A stretch of 64,000 nucleotides of DNA from Ulvibacterium sp965228935 (GTDB lineage Bacteria > Bacteroidota > Bacteroidia > Flavobacteriales > Flavobacteriaceae), in contig NZ_OZ245846.1 of the NCBI RefSeq assembly GCF_965228935.1, forward strand, positions 2,542,001 through 2,606,000, in the 5' to 3' direction. This document shows, in pieces, positions 16,454-23,824 of the stretch. The position numbers and the translations under genes were made by a program. The notes beneath the pieces are model-generated. The model had not been told where the DNA came from, ran no database searches, and was given only the letters and a program-made list of their open reading frames with translations. Within the stretch, counting starts at the first letter, position 1, and every line of letters starts with the position of its first letter.

Positions 16454-16834
16454 TCAGTAATGCACCCAATATGAGTCTGTTTCCTCTCCATCATCAATCA
16501 TTCTAATTTGGACGTCGAATAGTTCATTCAATATTTTTTCTTTGGTCGTGTTGTCAAATTCCTCAAATTCCAATTCCTCAATTTCATCAGAAATTTTGTC
16601 TCCGTTATGCCATTTTTCCGCCACGATTTTTTCAATCAGAATGTTTAATTCAAGCGAAGGAACTTCTTGTTCAGATTTATGCCAAATAAATTCCTGTCGT
16701 TCTTCTGGGTCATTCTCATCATAAATTGCAATTCCGCTTGTAGAGTCAACCGTTTCGTCAACCAATTCAATTCTTTTAACTCCGAATAATTTGAGATATG
16801 ATTTTAAAAAATTCAGTCTTTTTGATTCTTGCAT
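16454..16834 (-). CDS. Acidic hypothetical protein (unrecognised)
   Basis: 126 residues, strongly acidic (EELEFEEFD, DDGEETDSYW), with no signal peptide or membrane segment. The N-terminal LNFLKSYLKLFGVKRIELVD is followed by IYDENDPEERQEFIWHKSE and a mainly helical C-terminus ending in SYWVHY. I do not recognise the family. It forms a one-gene unit of the cassette-like block: TGTGGGTAGTTTT before it pairs roughly with AAATTACTCACA beyond its start. Base composition is more A/T-rich than the core genes on either side of the block. Confidence 0.6.
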   Translation of the reverse strand: MQESKRLNFLKSYLKLFGVKRIELVDETVDSTSGIAIYDENDPEERQEFIWHKSEQEVPSLELNILIEKIVAEKWHNGDKISDEIEELEFEEFDNTTKEKILNELFDVQIRMIDDGEETDSYWVHY

Positions 16835-16853
16835 TTCGGTTTGGTCAAATTAC

Positions 16854-16911
16854 TCACAACGTTCTCGGCTATGAGTAGTTGCAAGGCAAGTACTTATAGT
16901 CACTGTTAGCA
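16854..16911. repeat. attC-like element between acidic protein and HEPN/wHTH unit
   Basis: TCACAAC (16854-16860) and GTTAGCA (16905-16911) bracket a long stem: 16869-16882 pairs with 16886-16899 (12 of 14 bases) around a three-base AAG loop. The flank AACGTTCTCGG matches AACGGTCTCG of the element at 16371-16420. It resembles an integron attC site or a related flavobacterial cassette junction. Confidence 0.5.
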
Positions 16912-16927
16912 GCTATTATTTATCCGG

Positions 16928-17647
16928 TCAATATTTTTTATATACGTTTAATATTAATATTTCTAAATGCGCCGAAACTCGATTTCCACCAATTTTTAAC
17001 GTACTCGGATGTCCACAAGAATTTCTCAATTTTAAGCATTGTTCTAATTCGTTTTTAGTGTTTTTTCCAAAAACTGAAATCGATTCCAAAACCTGTAGAA
17101 AATCATATTCTTTCATTCTAGTTAAACCATCAATATTAGTTGCAGATTTCCATTTGGGAAACCTCCTTTTCGCTTCTGTATTGAAGTCAGCAAGTCGATT
17201 ATTTACAATATACTCGTAAAGAACAGAGATAGCACCAATCCAAGAAAAGACAACTGCAGATTTCAGTAAATCATATTCAAGCGCATTAATTGCCTCGATT
17301 ACAAATTCCTTGACATAAGTTGATTTAATCTTATCGGCTTCCTTTTTTAGATTCTCGTATTCGAAAACTTTAGGTCTTTTTGTTTGAAATTTTTTGTCAA
17401 CTAAATAATTTTCTCCTTTGGTTGTTAAGCACCATCCATCTTTAACTTTAATGGCTAATCCATTTAAAGATTTTAAAACCATTGAAATATTCCACTTTTC
17501 AATTTCTCTCAGGCCATTTAAAACAGCTAATTTTTTTATTTCAGATACTCTTTTTGTTGATGAGCTATCATGAGCTAAAAGAACTAAAATTTTCTCTTTA
17601 CGATTAAGTTCAGAGTTGCTTAATAAGTCCTGTAAAGATTTATGCAT
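16928..17647 (-). CDS. Putative HEPN-like protein with N-terminal winged helix
   Basis: 239 residues. Residues 8-80 look like a winged helix (KEKILVLLAHD, then VSEIKKLAVLNGLREIEKW and a VKDGWCLTTKGENYL wing). The C-terminal half is helical (YDLLKSAVVFSWIGAISVLY) and ends with LKLRNSCGHPSTLKIG. R208 and H213 fit the Rx4H motif of HEPN RNases, in the RNxxxHP form seen in DUF4145-like proteins. HEPN domains occur in toxins and antiviral systems. The function is inferred. It overlaps the upstream gene by 8 bases, so the two are translationally coupled. Confidence 0.6.
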   Translation of the reverse strand: MHKSLQDLLSNSELNRKEKILVLLAHDSSSTKRVSEIKKLAVLNGLREIEKWNISMVLKSLNGLAIKVKDGWCLTTKGENYLVDKKFQTKRPKVFEYENLKKEADKIKSTYVKEFVIEAINALEYDLLKSAVVFSWIGAISVLYEYIVNNRLADFNTEAKRRFPKWKSATNIDGLTRMKEYDFLQVLESISVFGKNTKNELEQCLKLRNSCGHPSTLKIGGNRVSAHLEILILNVYKKY

Positions 17648-18140
17648 TCAAAGTTGATTTGAGTGATTTAAGAATAGTTGCCGAAATTGCGTAAGTACCA
17701 GTCTTTCTCTCAATTAATTTATGGCTTGTAACGAGTGTTTTGAGTAATGATGTTAAATTTCCACGATGTGACTTCTTATAGTAGTTAGAGGCTTTTTTCA
17801 TCTCGTTTAGAATGTCTTGTCTTTGAAAAGTCTCTTTATTTTGAACAAGTGTCAAATGAGCTGCAGAGGCAATTATTAAGTCAGAACCAGACTTTACATC
17901 TAGTTTTGCTGAAATCGAATTTATTGACATTTGTAATTGACCATTACCTTTTTCAGCTTTTGTGTCACTAGAATTTTCTGCATTCTCATTAGTTGATTCG
18001 GATGCAGACTCTTCAGATTGTATTCCTTTTAAGGCAACCAATTTGTCTATTAATGATGGTAAGTCATTTTTTAAATAATCTTCGGTTCCCTCATACTCAA
18101 TTTCTATTGAGCCAATTTTAATTCTAATATTATGATTCAT
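17640..18140 (-). CDS. Unknown protein with C-terminal helix-turn-helix-like domain, first gene of HEPN unit
   Basis: 166 residues. The N-terminus (MNHNIRIKIGSIEIEYEGTE) is a small beta-rich segment. Residues 45-70 form a Ser/Glu/Asn-rich linker (SEESASESTNENAENSSD). The C-terminal 90 residues (KETFQRQDILNEMKKASNYY, then NLTSLLKTLVTSHKLIERKT and GTYAIS) look like a winged helix. I do not recognise a named family. It is the first gene of a two-gene unit whose ends carry inverted GTTAGCAGC/GCTGCTAAC motifs. Possible roles are regulator or partner of the HEPN-like protein. Confidence 0.6.
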   Translation of the reverse strand: MNHNIRIKIGSIEIEYEGTEDYLKNDLPSLIDKLVALKGIQSEESASESTNENAENSSDTKAEKGNGQLQMSINSISAKLDVKSGSDLIIASAAHLTLVQNKETFQRQDILNEMKKASNYYKKSHRGNLTSLLKTLVTSHKLIERKTGTYAISATILKSLKSTLNA

Positions 18141-18158
18141 ATTGTTTGGTTTTTAATT

Positions 18159-18189
18159 GCTGCTAACGTTAGGTACATAACCCTTATGT
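18159..18189. repeat. Right boundary of the HEPN unit with attC-like hairpin
   Basis: GCTGCTAAC (18159-18167) is a perfect inverted copy of GTTAGCAGC at 16905-16913. With the neighbouring AATTA/TATTA the match is 13 of 14 bases. It is followed by GTTAGGT (18168-18174) and a perfect hairpin, ACATAA (18175-18180), CCC, TTATGT (18184-18189). Confidence 0.5.
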
Positions 18190-18466
18190 CTTTTATATGT
18201 CGAACTAAGATAAGAAATCTTCTATGGTATCCAGAGAGGTTTCTCCTATATGTACATGAGTTTCAGTTCCCTTTGAGAAATTGTGGGCTATAGTGACTGA
18301 ATGTATGGCATACCTGTATTGCTCTTTTTTTTATACATTACCGTAATGAAACCTATAGGGGATCGACCCAAGAATGGAGAACACGGGAACAACTCTTAAC
18401 AAAGTTAGCGAGCCAAATAGGGCACAAGATTTCCCTTTCTTCACCTAACCTTATAAATACACCGCA
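18190..18466. other. Non-coding interval before the flavodoxin-like gene
   Basis: An A/T-rich stretch of about 280 bases with no gene. ACCTAAC occurs near 18443 and CTTAACAAAGTTAG near 18400, possibly the worn edge of the cassette-like block. I see no clear promoter consensus. Confidence 0.4.
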
Positions 18467-19225
18467 ATGACAGAACAACTCAATGAAATCACCCAAAAAC
18501 ACTGCGCAAACCCGCCCGCGAAATACGATGACCTTAGCGTCCTATTTCTAAACTGTACGCTCAACCGGACCCCGGTACTTTCCCATACCGAAGGCTTGAT
18601 TCAAGTGGCCCAACGTATCTTTGAGGCCAATGGGGTAACCACAAAAGTAATACGCCCCGTAGACTATGTAATTCCGGCCGGATTGGGTCTGGATATGTCC
18701 CAGACCCCGGAATGGGATCGGGACGATTGGCCCCAGATTCAAAAGCAAATCGATGCCTGTGATATTTTGATCATTTGTACCTCCGTATGGCTGGGCGAAA
18801 AATCCTCGGTATGCAATCGTACCCTGGAACGTATGTACGGCTATACCCATCAGTTCAATGCAAAAGGGCAATACCGGGATTACGGAAAGGTGGGCGCCAC
18901 CTTGATTACCGGAAATGAGGACGGGGTAAAGCACTGCGCCATGAATATTCTCTTCTCCCTTTCCCACATCGGGTATACCGTTCCACCCCAGGCGGATGCC
19001 GGCTGGATGGGCGAGGCCGGTCCCGGCCCCTCGTATCGGGATGAGGGTTCCGGTGGCCCCGAGAACGATTTTACGAACCGGAATACCACCTTCTTGGTTT
19101 GGAATTGCCTGCATCTGGCCCGAATGTTAAAGGACAACGGCGGTGTACCCGCCTATGGCAATCTCCCCGATGAATGGGATGCCGGCTGTAAGGCCGGATT
19201 CGATAGCCCGGAACATAAAAGATAG
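18467..19225 (+). CDS. Flavodoxin-like NAD(P)H-dependent FMN reductase
   Basis: 252 residues. The flavodoxin fold starts with LSVLFLNCTLNRTPVLSHTE (FMN phosphate loop), continues with ACDILIICTSVWLGEKSSVC (flavin-binding strand) and VGATLITGNEDGVKHC (second flavin loop), and ends with the PGPSYRDEGSGGPENDFT insert typical of this reductase subgroup. It probably reduces quinones, azo compounds or a partner protein. It ends 74 bases before the Rieske-TPP fusion gene on the same strand, so the two may form an electron transfer pair. Confidence 0.86.
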   Translation: MTEQLNEITQKHCANPPAKYDDLSVLFLNCTLNRTPVLSHTEGLIQVAQRIFEANGVTTKVIRPVDYVIPAGLGLDMSQTPEWDRDDWPQIQKQIDACDILIICTSVWLGEKSSVCNRTLERMYGYTHQFNAKGQYRDYGKVGATLITGNEDGVKHCAMNILFSLSHIGYTVPPQADAGWMGEAGPGPSYRDEGSGGPENDFTNRNTTFLVWNCLHLARMLKDNGGVPAYGNLPDEWDAGCKAGFDSPEHKR

Positions 19226-19299
19226 TGCAAAAACGCCTCGTGATTCCCCGGCCAAATCGTTATATTGGTTAACGGAAAAACAACTAAATTTTTAGCATA

Positions 19300-21252
19300 G
19301 TGGCAAAAGAGAATACGGTCTGGCACAAGGTATTGGACAGCAAAAACGATTTACCCGAAGGGCGCGTTAAAACGGTTACCGCGGCCCATAAAGGCATTTG
19401 CCTTACCCATTTTGAAGGGAAGTTTTCGGCATTGGACAACAAATGTCCGCATCAAGGAGGCCCCTTGGGCGAAGGATCCATCGAGAATGGCTTGTTGCGC
19501 TGCCCTTGGCATGGGTGGGATTTTCATCCATGTACCGGTTTGCCACCGGGAGGTTATGATGATGGGGTAGAAACCTTTGCCGTAAAGGAAGAGGAAGGTG
19601 CCATCTATGTAGGTCTGGAAGCGGAGGCGCCGCATGAGACTACAGTGTCCGACCTTATGGTAGAAACCATGATCAATTGGGGGGTAACTACCGTTTTTGG
19701 GATGGTGGGCCATTCCAATTTGGGTTTTGCCGATGCCATGAAGCGCCAGGAACAAAAAGGGAATCTCAATTTTTATGGTATCCGCCATGAAGGAGCAGGT
19801 GCCTTTGCCGCCTCGGCCTATGGCAAACTCACCGGAAAACCGGCCGCCTGTTTTTCCATTGCGGGCCCGGGAGCTACCAATATGTATACCGGTATGTGGG
19901 ATGCCAAAGTAGACCGTGCCCCCTTATTGGCCTTGACCGGGCAAGTGGCCACACAGGTGGTCGGAACCGGAAATTTTCAGGAAGTGGACTTAGTACAGGC
20001 TTTTGGTAGTGTAGCCGAGTTCAACCATAGGGTACAAAGTGATAGCCGACATGGCGAACTGATGTCCTTGGCGGTTAAGCATGCTGTCCTAAAACGCGAT
20101 GTTTCCCATTTGACCTTTCCCGATGAGGTACAGGAAAAGAAGGCAAACCCCAGAGCAAGGGCAAAGACCCCGGAGAAGCGGATGACCTCCCTGGAAATAG
20201 CCCCACCGGCATCGGCAGTGGACGAGGCCGTTGAGTTGATCAAAAAATCCAAACGCCCCGTAATCATTATGGGTCATGGAGCCCGGGCCCATAAAAAGCG
20301 CGTTGTACAATTTGCCGAACGTCTCAATGCGGCTGTAGTGACTACCTTTAAGGGAAAGGGACTGATACCCGATGACCATCCCTTGGGCGGCGGGGTATTG
20401 GGCCGGAGTGGAACACCCATCGCCTCCTGGTTTATGAACGAGTCCGATCTGTTGATCGTCTTCGGGGCCTCGTTTTCCAATCATACGGGGATTACCCCCA
20501 AAAAACCGATCATTCAAGTGGATTTTGACCCCTTGGCCTTAAGCAAGTTCCATAAGGTGGAAGTGGCCGTTTGGGGCGAGATATCCCGGACCTTGGAGAT
20601 ATTTGAAAAGGAACTTAAAGGAAAAATCAATAGCATGGATCAACGGGCCGAAATTGCCGAGCGCTGGAAGATTTGGAAGGCGGAGAAGGCAAAACGGCTT
20701 CAGGAGACCTCGGAGAAGGGGGTAAGCTCCATCGCCATTTTTGATGCGATGAACAAATTGACCCCGGAAAATGCGGTGATGTGTGTTGATGTTGGTAATA
20801 ATGCCTACTCCTTTGGGCGGTATTTTGAATCCAAAAACCATGATTTTCTGATGTCCGGTTACTTGGGGTCCATAGGTTTTGCCCTACCGGCATCCATTGG
20901 TGCCTGGACGGCCGTTGGCGATTCACGACCGGTAGTTGCGGTGGCCGGTGATGGGGGGCTCTGCCAATATCTAGCAGAAATCACTACTTTGGTCAAGTAT
21001 AGGATGCCGGTAAAGCTCATCGTTCTCAACAATCATGAGTTGGGCAAAATATCCAAGGAACAGCGTGAAGGCGAGTTTGATGTTTGGAAGACCTCCCTTT
21101 CCAACCCTAATTTTGCGGACTTTGCCTTGTCCTGTGGGGCATGGGGAAAGCGCATCACCGATCAAGTAAATTTGGAAAGCGCGATGCAAGAACTGTTCAA
21201 CGCATCGGGTCCCGGACTCTTGGAAATTATCACCGATGTCGATTTGATATAG
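19300..21252 (+). CDS. Fusion of Rieske [2Fe-2S] ferredoxin domain and thiamine-pyrophosphate enzyme (GTG start)
   Basis: 650 residues, GTG start. Residues 1-108 form a Rieske domain with both cluster ligand pairs: C49-x-H51 (CPHQGG) and C68-x2-H71 (CPWHGW). Residues 114-650 are a complete TPP enzyme of the pyruvate oxidase/acetolactate synthase type: catalytic glutamate E164 in RHEGAGAFAASAYGKL, a central NAD/FAD-like domain (KRPVIIMGHGARA), and the TPP-binding motif G550-D551-G552 followed by NN at 577-578. The Rieske centre could pass electrons from a 2-oxoacid decarboxylation to an acceptor. The substrate is unknown. The flavodoxin-like gene upstream is a plausible partner. Confidence 0.9.
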   Translation: MAKENTVWHKVLDSKNDLPEGRVKTVTAAHKGICLTHFEGKFSALDNKCPHQGGPLGEGSIENGLLRCPWHGWDFHPCTGLPPGGYDDGVETFAVKEEEGAIYVGLEAEAPHETTVSDLMVETMINWGVTTVFGMVGHSNLGFADAMKRQEQKGNLNFYGIRHEGAGAFAASAYGKLTGKPAACFSIAGPGATNMYTGMWDAKVDRAPLLALTGQVATQVVGTGNFQEVDLVQAFGSVAEFNHRVQSDSRHGELMSLAVKHAVLKRDVSHLTFPDEVQEKKANPRARAKTPEKRMTSLEIAPPASAVDEAVELIKKSKRPVIIMGHGARAHKKRVVQFAERLNAAVVTTFKGKGLIPDDHPLGGGVLGRSGTPIASWFMNESDLLIVFGASFSNHTGITPKKPIIQVDFDPLALSKFHKVEVAVWGEISRTLEIFEKELKGKINSMDQRAEIAERWKIWKAEKAKRLQETSEKGVSSIAIFDAMNKLTPENAVMCVDVGNNAYSFGRYFESKNHDFLMSGYLGSIGFALPASIGAWTAVGDSRPVVAVAGDGGLCQYLAEITTLVKYRMPVKLIVLNNHELGKISKEQREGEFDVWKTSLSNPNFADFALSCGAWGKRITDQVNLESAMQELFNASGPGLLEIITDVDLI

Positions 21253-21276
21253 ACCCTAAAAGTACCCACGGCCGTA

Positions 21277-22032
21277 TCACCTTTTATAGGCCCTCAAGGC
21301 TTCCTGAAAAAATTGGACGGCACTTTCGGCGTCCATATCCGATACTGGGAGCAGTGCGCCCTTTAAATTCTTTGGATCCCATGCCCCATGGGTCAATGCC
21401 TTGAAATTGGAGACATCCAGGGCCTGATGGCCCAGATAACCACTGATGTAAAAATAGTGCTCATCGCATAGGGAATCGGGGATTGCTAAACCCAAACCAA
21501 TGGATTTTCCCGACCCATCATCCAAATGGGTAAAGGCACCCGTATCAAAATGATGGGGCCAAATGCAAATATCCGATGGCAAGTTTTCCCGATCTAAAAA
21601 GGATTGTAAAACAACATGCCCCAGTTTTCGTAAACTCAGCAATTCCTGTAGCTGCGAAGGGTCTACAAGTTCAAATTTGAAATCCCCCAAGCCCGAGTAG
21701 GGCAGTTCATAATGTAATTCATAAACGTACCGTTGGGTCAAGGGACTTAAGGTGACCATGGCGTTGATCCAGGCGACTACCTCACTATGCGATTTTCCGT
21801 CCAACGGGAAGGAATGGGTCACATTGGATTCCCACTTTAGGCTAAAGTCGGAATAGTCGAAAACCAACTTTTGTCCAGAAGGATGTAAGGGCAGTGTTTC
21901 CAGAGTTTCGCTTTCGGGTACGAATCCGATGTTGGTATGGCTGTCATCTTCTTTTGGAGGTAAAAAACTTTTTCCGGCCATGGCCAGATATTGGGCGGCC
22001 AAATGGATCTGTTCCAGCATGGGATTATTCAT
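21277..22032 (-). CDS. Hypothetical protein, possibly DUF5996-related
   Basis: 251 residues from the ATG at 22030-22032 (a TTG two codons earlier is possible). It is cytoplasmic. Motifs seen are ICIWPHHFDTGAFTHLDDG and SIGLGLAIPD, then HYFYISGYLG. This WPHHFD...YFYISGY pattern resembles the DUF5996 family, whose function is unknown. The conserved His/Asp cluster suggests a metal site, but this is inference. It converges with the Rieske-TPP gene (24-base gap) and precedes no obvious partner on its own strand. Confidence 0.6.
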   Translation of the reverse strand: MNNPMLEQIHLAAQYLAMAGKSFLPPKEDDSHTNIGFVPESETLETLPLHPSGQKLVFDYSDFSLKWESNVTHSFPLDGKSHSEVVAWINAMVTLSPLTQRYVYELHYELPYSGLGDFKFELVDPSQLQELLSLRKLGHVVLQSFLDRENLPSDICIWPHHFDTGAFTHLDDGSGKSIGLGLAIPDSLCDEHYFYISGYLGHQALDVSNFKALTHGAWDPKNLKGALLPVSDMDAESAVQFFQEALRAYKR

Positions 22033-22125
22033 GATCAACAGGGATTAGATTGTTCGAATGTGAAATCGATTCCTATCATCAGAAGGCGAAAGGAGCGATT
22101 TCCAGACTCTTGGTCGCTGAAAAAT

Positions 22126-23109
22126 CTAAACGTTTACGTTTTGGGCCGTCTTTTTCAGTATGGAACCGATAATGATGGGTGCATGGATCCTGGAATTTTC
22201 TATAAACCATTTATGAGTCTCCATACCCCCGCAGATAACACCGGCAAGGTACAGTCCGTCTATATTGGTTTCCATGGTCTCGGGGTCGTAGCTGGGAAGC
22301 CGTTTTTCGTCATCGGACAGCTGAATCCCGAGCTTTTCCAGAAATTCAAAATTGGGCATATAGCCTGTAAGGGCCAGCACAAAATCGTTCTCAATACGAA
22401 GGGTGCCTTCCGGGGTATCCACGATTACGGCATCCTCCAAAATTTCCTTGGCATTGGAATTGAAATAGGCTTGTATACTGCCTTCCTTGATCCGGTTGAT
22501 AACGTCCGGGCGTACCCAATACTTGACCCTTTGCCCGATTTCCGGCTCACGTACGACCATGGTCACATCGGCTCCCTTACGGTAGCATTCCAAGGCGGCA
22601 TCCACAGCAGAATTGCTAGCACCGATGACGATAAGCTTCTGACTGGCGTAAAAATGGGGATCCTTATAATAGTGGGAGACTTTGGGCAGATTCTCACCGG
22701 GAATACCGATGAGATTGGGAATGTCATAAAATCCGGTCGCCACGATGATATTTTTGGAAGTATACCGTTCTTTTTCGGTGGTGACGTTAAATAGATCATC
22801 GCTCTTTTTTACATCGGTCACTTTTTCGAAAAGATGGATGTTCAATTGATTTGAGGTCACTATCCTCCGGTAGTATTCCAATGCTTCGTTCCGCTTGGGC
22901 TTGGCCTCCTTACTGATAAAGGGAATGTTGTCGATTTCCAGTAAATCCGAGGAGGAAAAAAACTGCATGTTTATGGGATAATTGAAAAGCGAATTAACGA
23001 TAGGGCCTTTTTCGATAATAAGATAGGAAAGCCCATTTTTTTTGGCCTCCAGCCCACAAGCAATCCCAATGGGACCTCCGCCGACAATAATAATATCGTA
23101 TACCTTCAT
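22126..23109 (-). CDS. ypdA: YpdA-like putative bacillithiol disulfide reductase
   Basis: 327 residues, the usual length for the family. The N-terminal FAD motif is DIIIVGGGPIGIACGLEA, a second Rossmann motif is KLIVIGASNSAVDAALEC for NADPH, and the ending is TNIDGLYLAGVICGGMETHK. The MQFFSSSDLLEIDNIPF segment is typical of YpdA/Bdr proteins. They reduce oxidised bacillithiol with NADPH, without a CxxC pair. Its ATG overlaps the TAA of rpe by one base (TAATG), so translation is coupled. Whether this organism makes bacillithiol is not shown here. Confidence 0.85.
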   Translation of the reverse strand: MKVYDIIIVGGGPIGIACGLEAKKNGLSYLIIEKGPIVNSLFNYPINMQFFSSSDLLEIDNIPFISKEAKPKRNEALEYYRRIVTSNQLNIHLFEKVTDVKKSDDLFNVTTEKERYTSKNIIVATGFYDIPNLIGIPGENLPKVSHYYKDPHFYASQKLIVIGASNSAVDAALECYRKGADVTMVVREPEIGQRVKYWVRPDVINRIKEGSIQAYFNSNAKEILEDAVIVDTPEGTLRIENDFVLALTGYMPNFEFLEKLGIQLSDDEKRLPSYDPETMETNIDGLYLAGVICGGMETHKWFIENSRIHAPIIIGSILKKTAQNVNV

Positions 23110-23774
23110 TATCCTGCAATTTCTTTAAGCTCCCGTATGGTAGAGCTGGGATCTTCACTTTTAAATACAAAACTTCCTGCAACAAGTACATCTGCACCCG
23201 CGTCGGTCAAGGCCTTTGCATTTTCCGAGCTAACACCGCCATCAACTTCGATCAAGGTATGGGCCTCTCTGTCCCGAATCAATGTCTTTAGGTTCCGTAT
23301 CTTGGCATAGGTACGCTCGATGAAGGATTGCCCACCAAATCCGGGGTTCACGCTCATGATCAATACCAGATCAATATCGTTTATCGTATCCTCCAGGACA
23401 TTGATGTTCGTATGGGGATTCAAGGCCACTCCGGCCTGCATGCCCTCCGCTTTGATTTCTTGCAAGGTTCTGTGCAAATGCCTACAGGCCTCATAATGAA
23501 CGGTAAGTACCGAGGCGCCCAAATCCGCAAAGGTCTTGATGTACCTGTTGGGATCTACAATCATCAAATGAACGTCCAGGGGCTTGGTTGCATATCCCGC
23601 TATGGCCTTTACTACGGGCATTCCATAGGAAATATTAGGTACAAAGACACCGTCCATGATATCAATATGGTGCCAATCCGCCATACTTTGGTTTACCAAT
23701 TCCACATCGCGTTGTAGGTTGCCAAAATCGGCAGCCAGAAGGGAAGGGGCTATTTTGGTTTTATGCATGTCCAT
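23109..23774 (-). CDS. rpe: Ribulose-phosphate 3-epimerase
   Basis: 221 residues, normal length. It interconverts D-ribulose 5-phosphate and D-xylulose 5-phosphate in the pentose phosphate pathway. The TIM barrel opens with KIAPSLLAADFGNLQRD. Metal and catalytic residues are in HHIDIMDGVFVPN, LDVHLMIVDP and LIEVDGGVSSENAK. The phosphate loop is MSVNPGFGGQSFI. The first ATG (23774) or the second two codons later may be used. A TACCTTTGC element lies 20-28 bases upstream. It is coupled to ypdA downstream. Confidence 0.95.
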   Translation of the reverse strand: MDMHKTKIAPSLLAADFGNLQRDVELVNQSMADWHHIDIMDGVFVPNISYGMPVVKAIAGYATKPLDVHLMIVDPNRYIKTFADLGASVLTVHYEACRHLHRTLQEIKAEGMQAGVALNPHTNINVLEDTINDIDLVLIMSVNPGFGGQSFIERTYAKIRNLKTLIRDREAHTLIEVDGGVSSENAKALTDAGADVLVAGSFVFKSEDPSSTIRELKEIAG

Positions 23775-23793
23775 AAGCTAAAACAATATCCAT

Positions 23794-23802
23794 GCAAAGG
23801 TA
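23794..23802 (-). promoter_or_regulatory. Bacteroidota -7 promoter element upstream of rpe
   Basis: TACCTTTGC on the minus strand fits the TAnnTTTG consensus of the Bacteroidota primary sigma factor and lies 20 bases upstream of the rpe start. No clear -33 box is seen. Confidence 0.5.
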
Positions 23803-23824
23803 GAGAAATGTCAACGTTCTCGTA

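Noticed and set aside
20089..20517. Minus-strand frame inside the Rieske-TPP gene
   Set aside because: Antisense to well-conserved TPP enzyme motifs, with no start context or domain.
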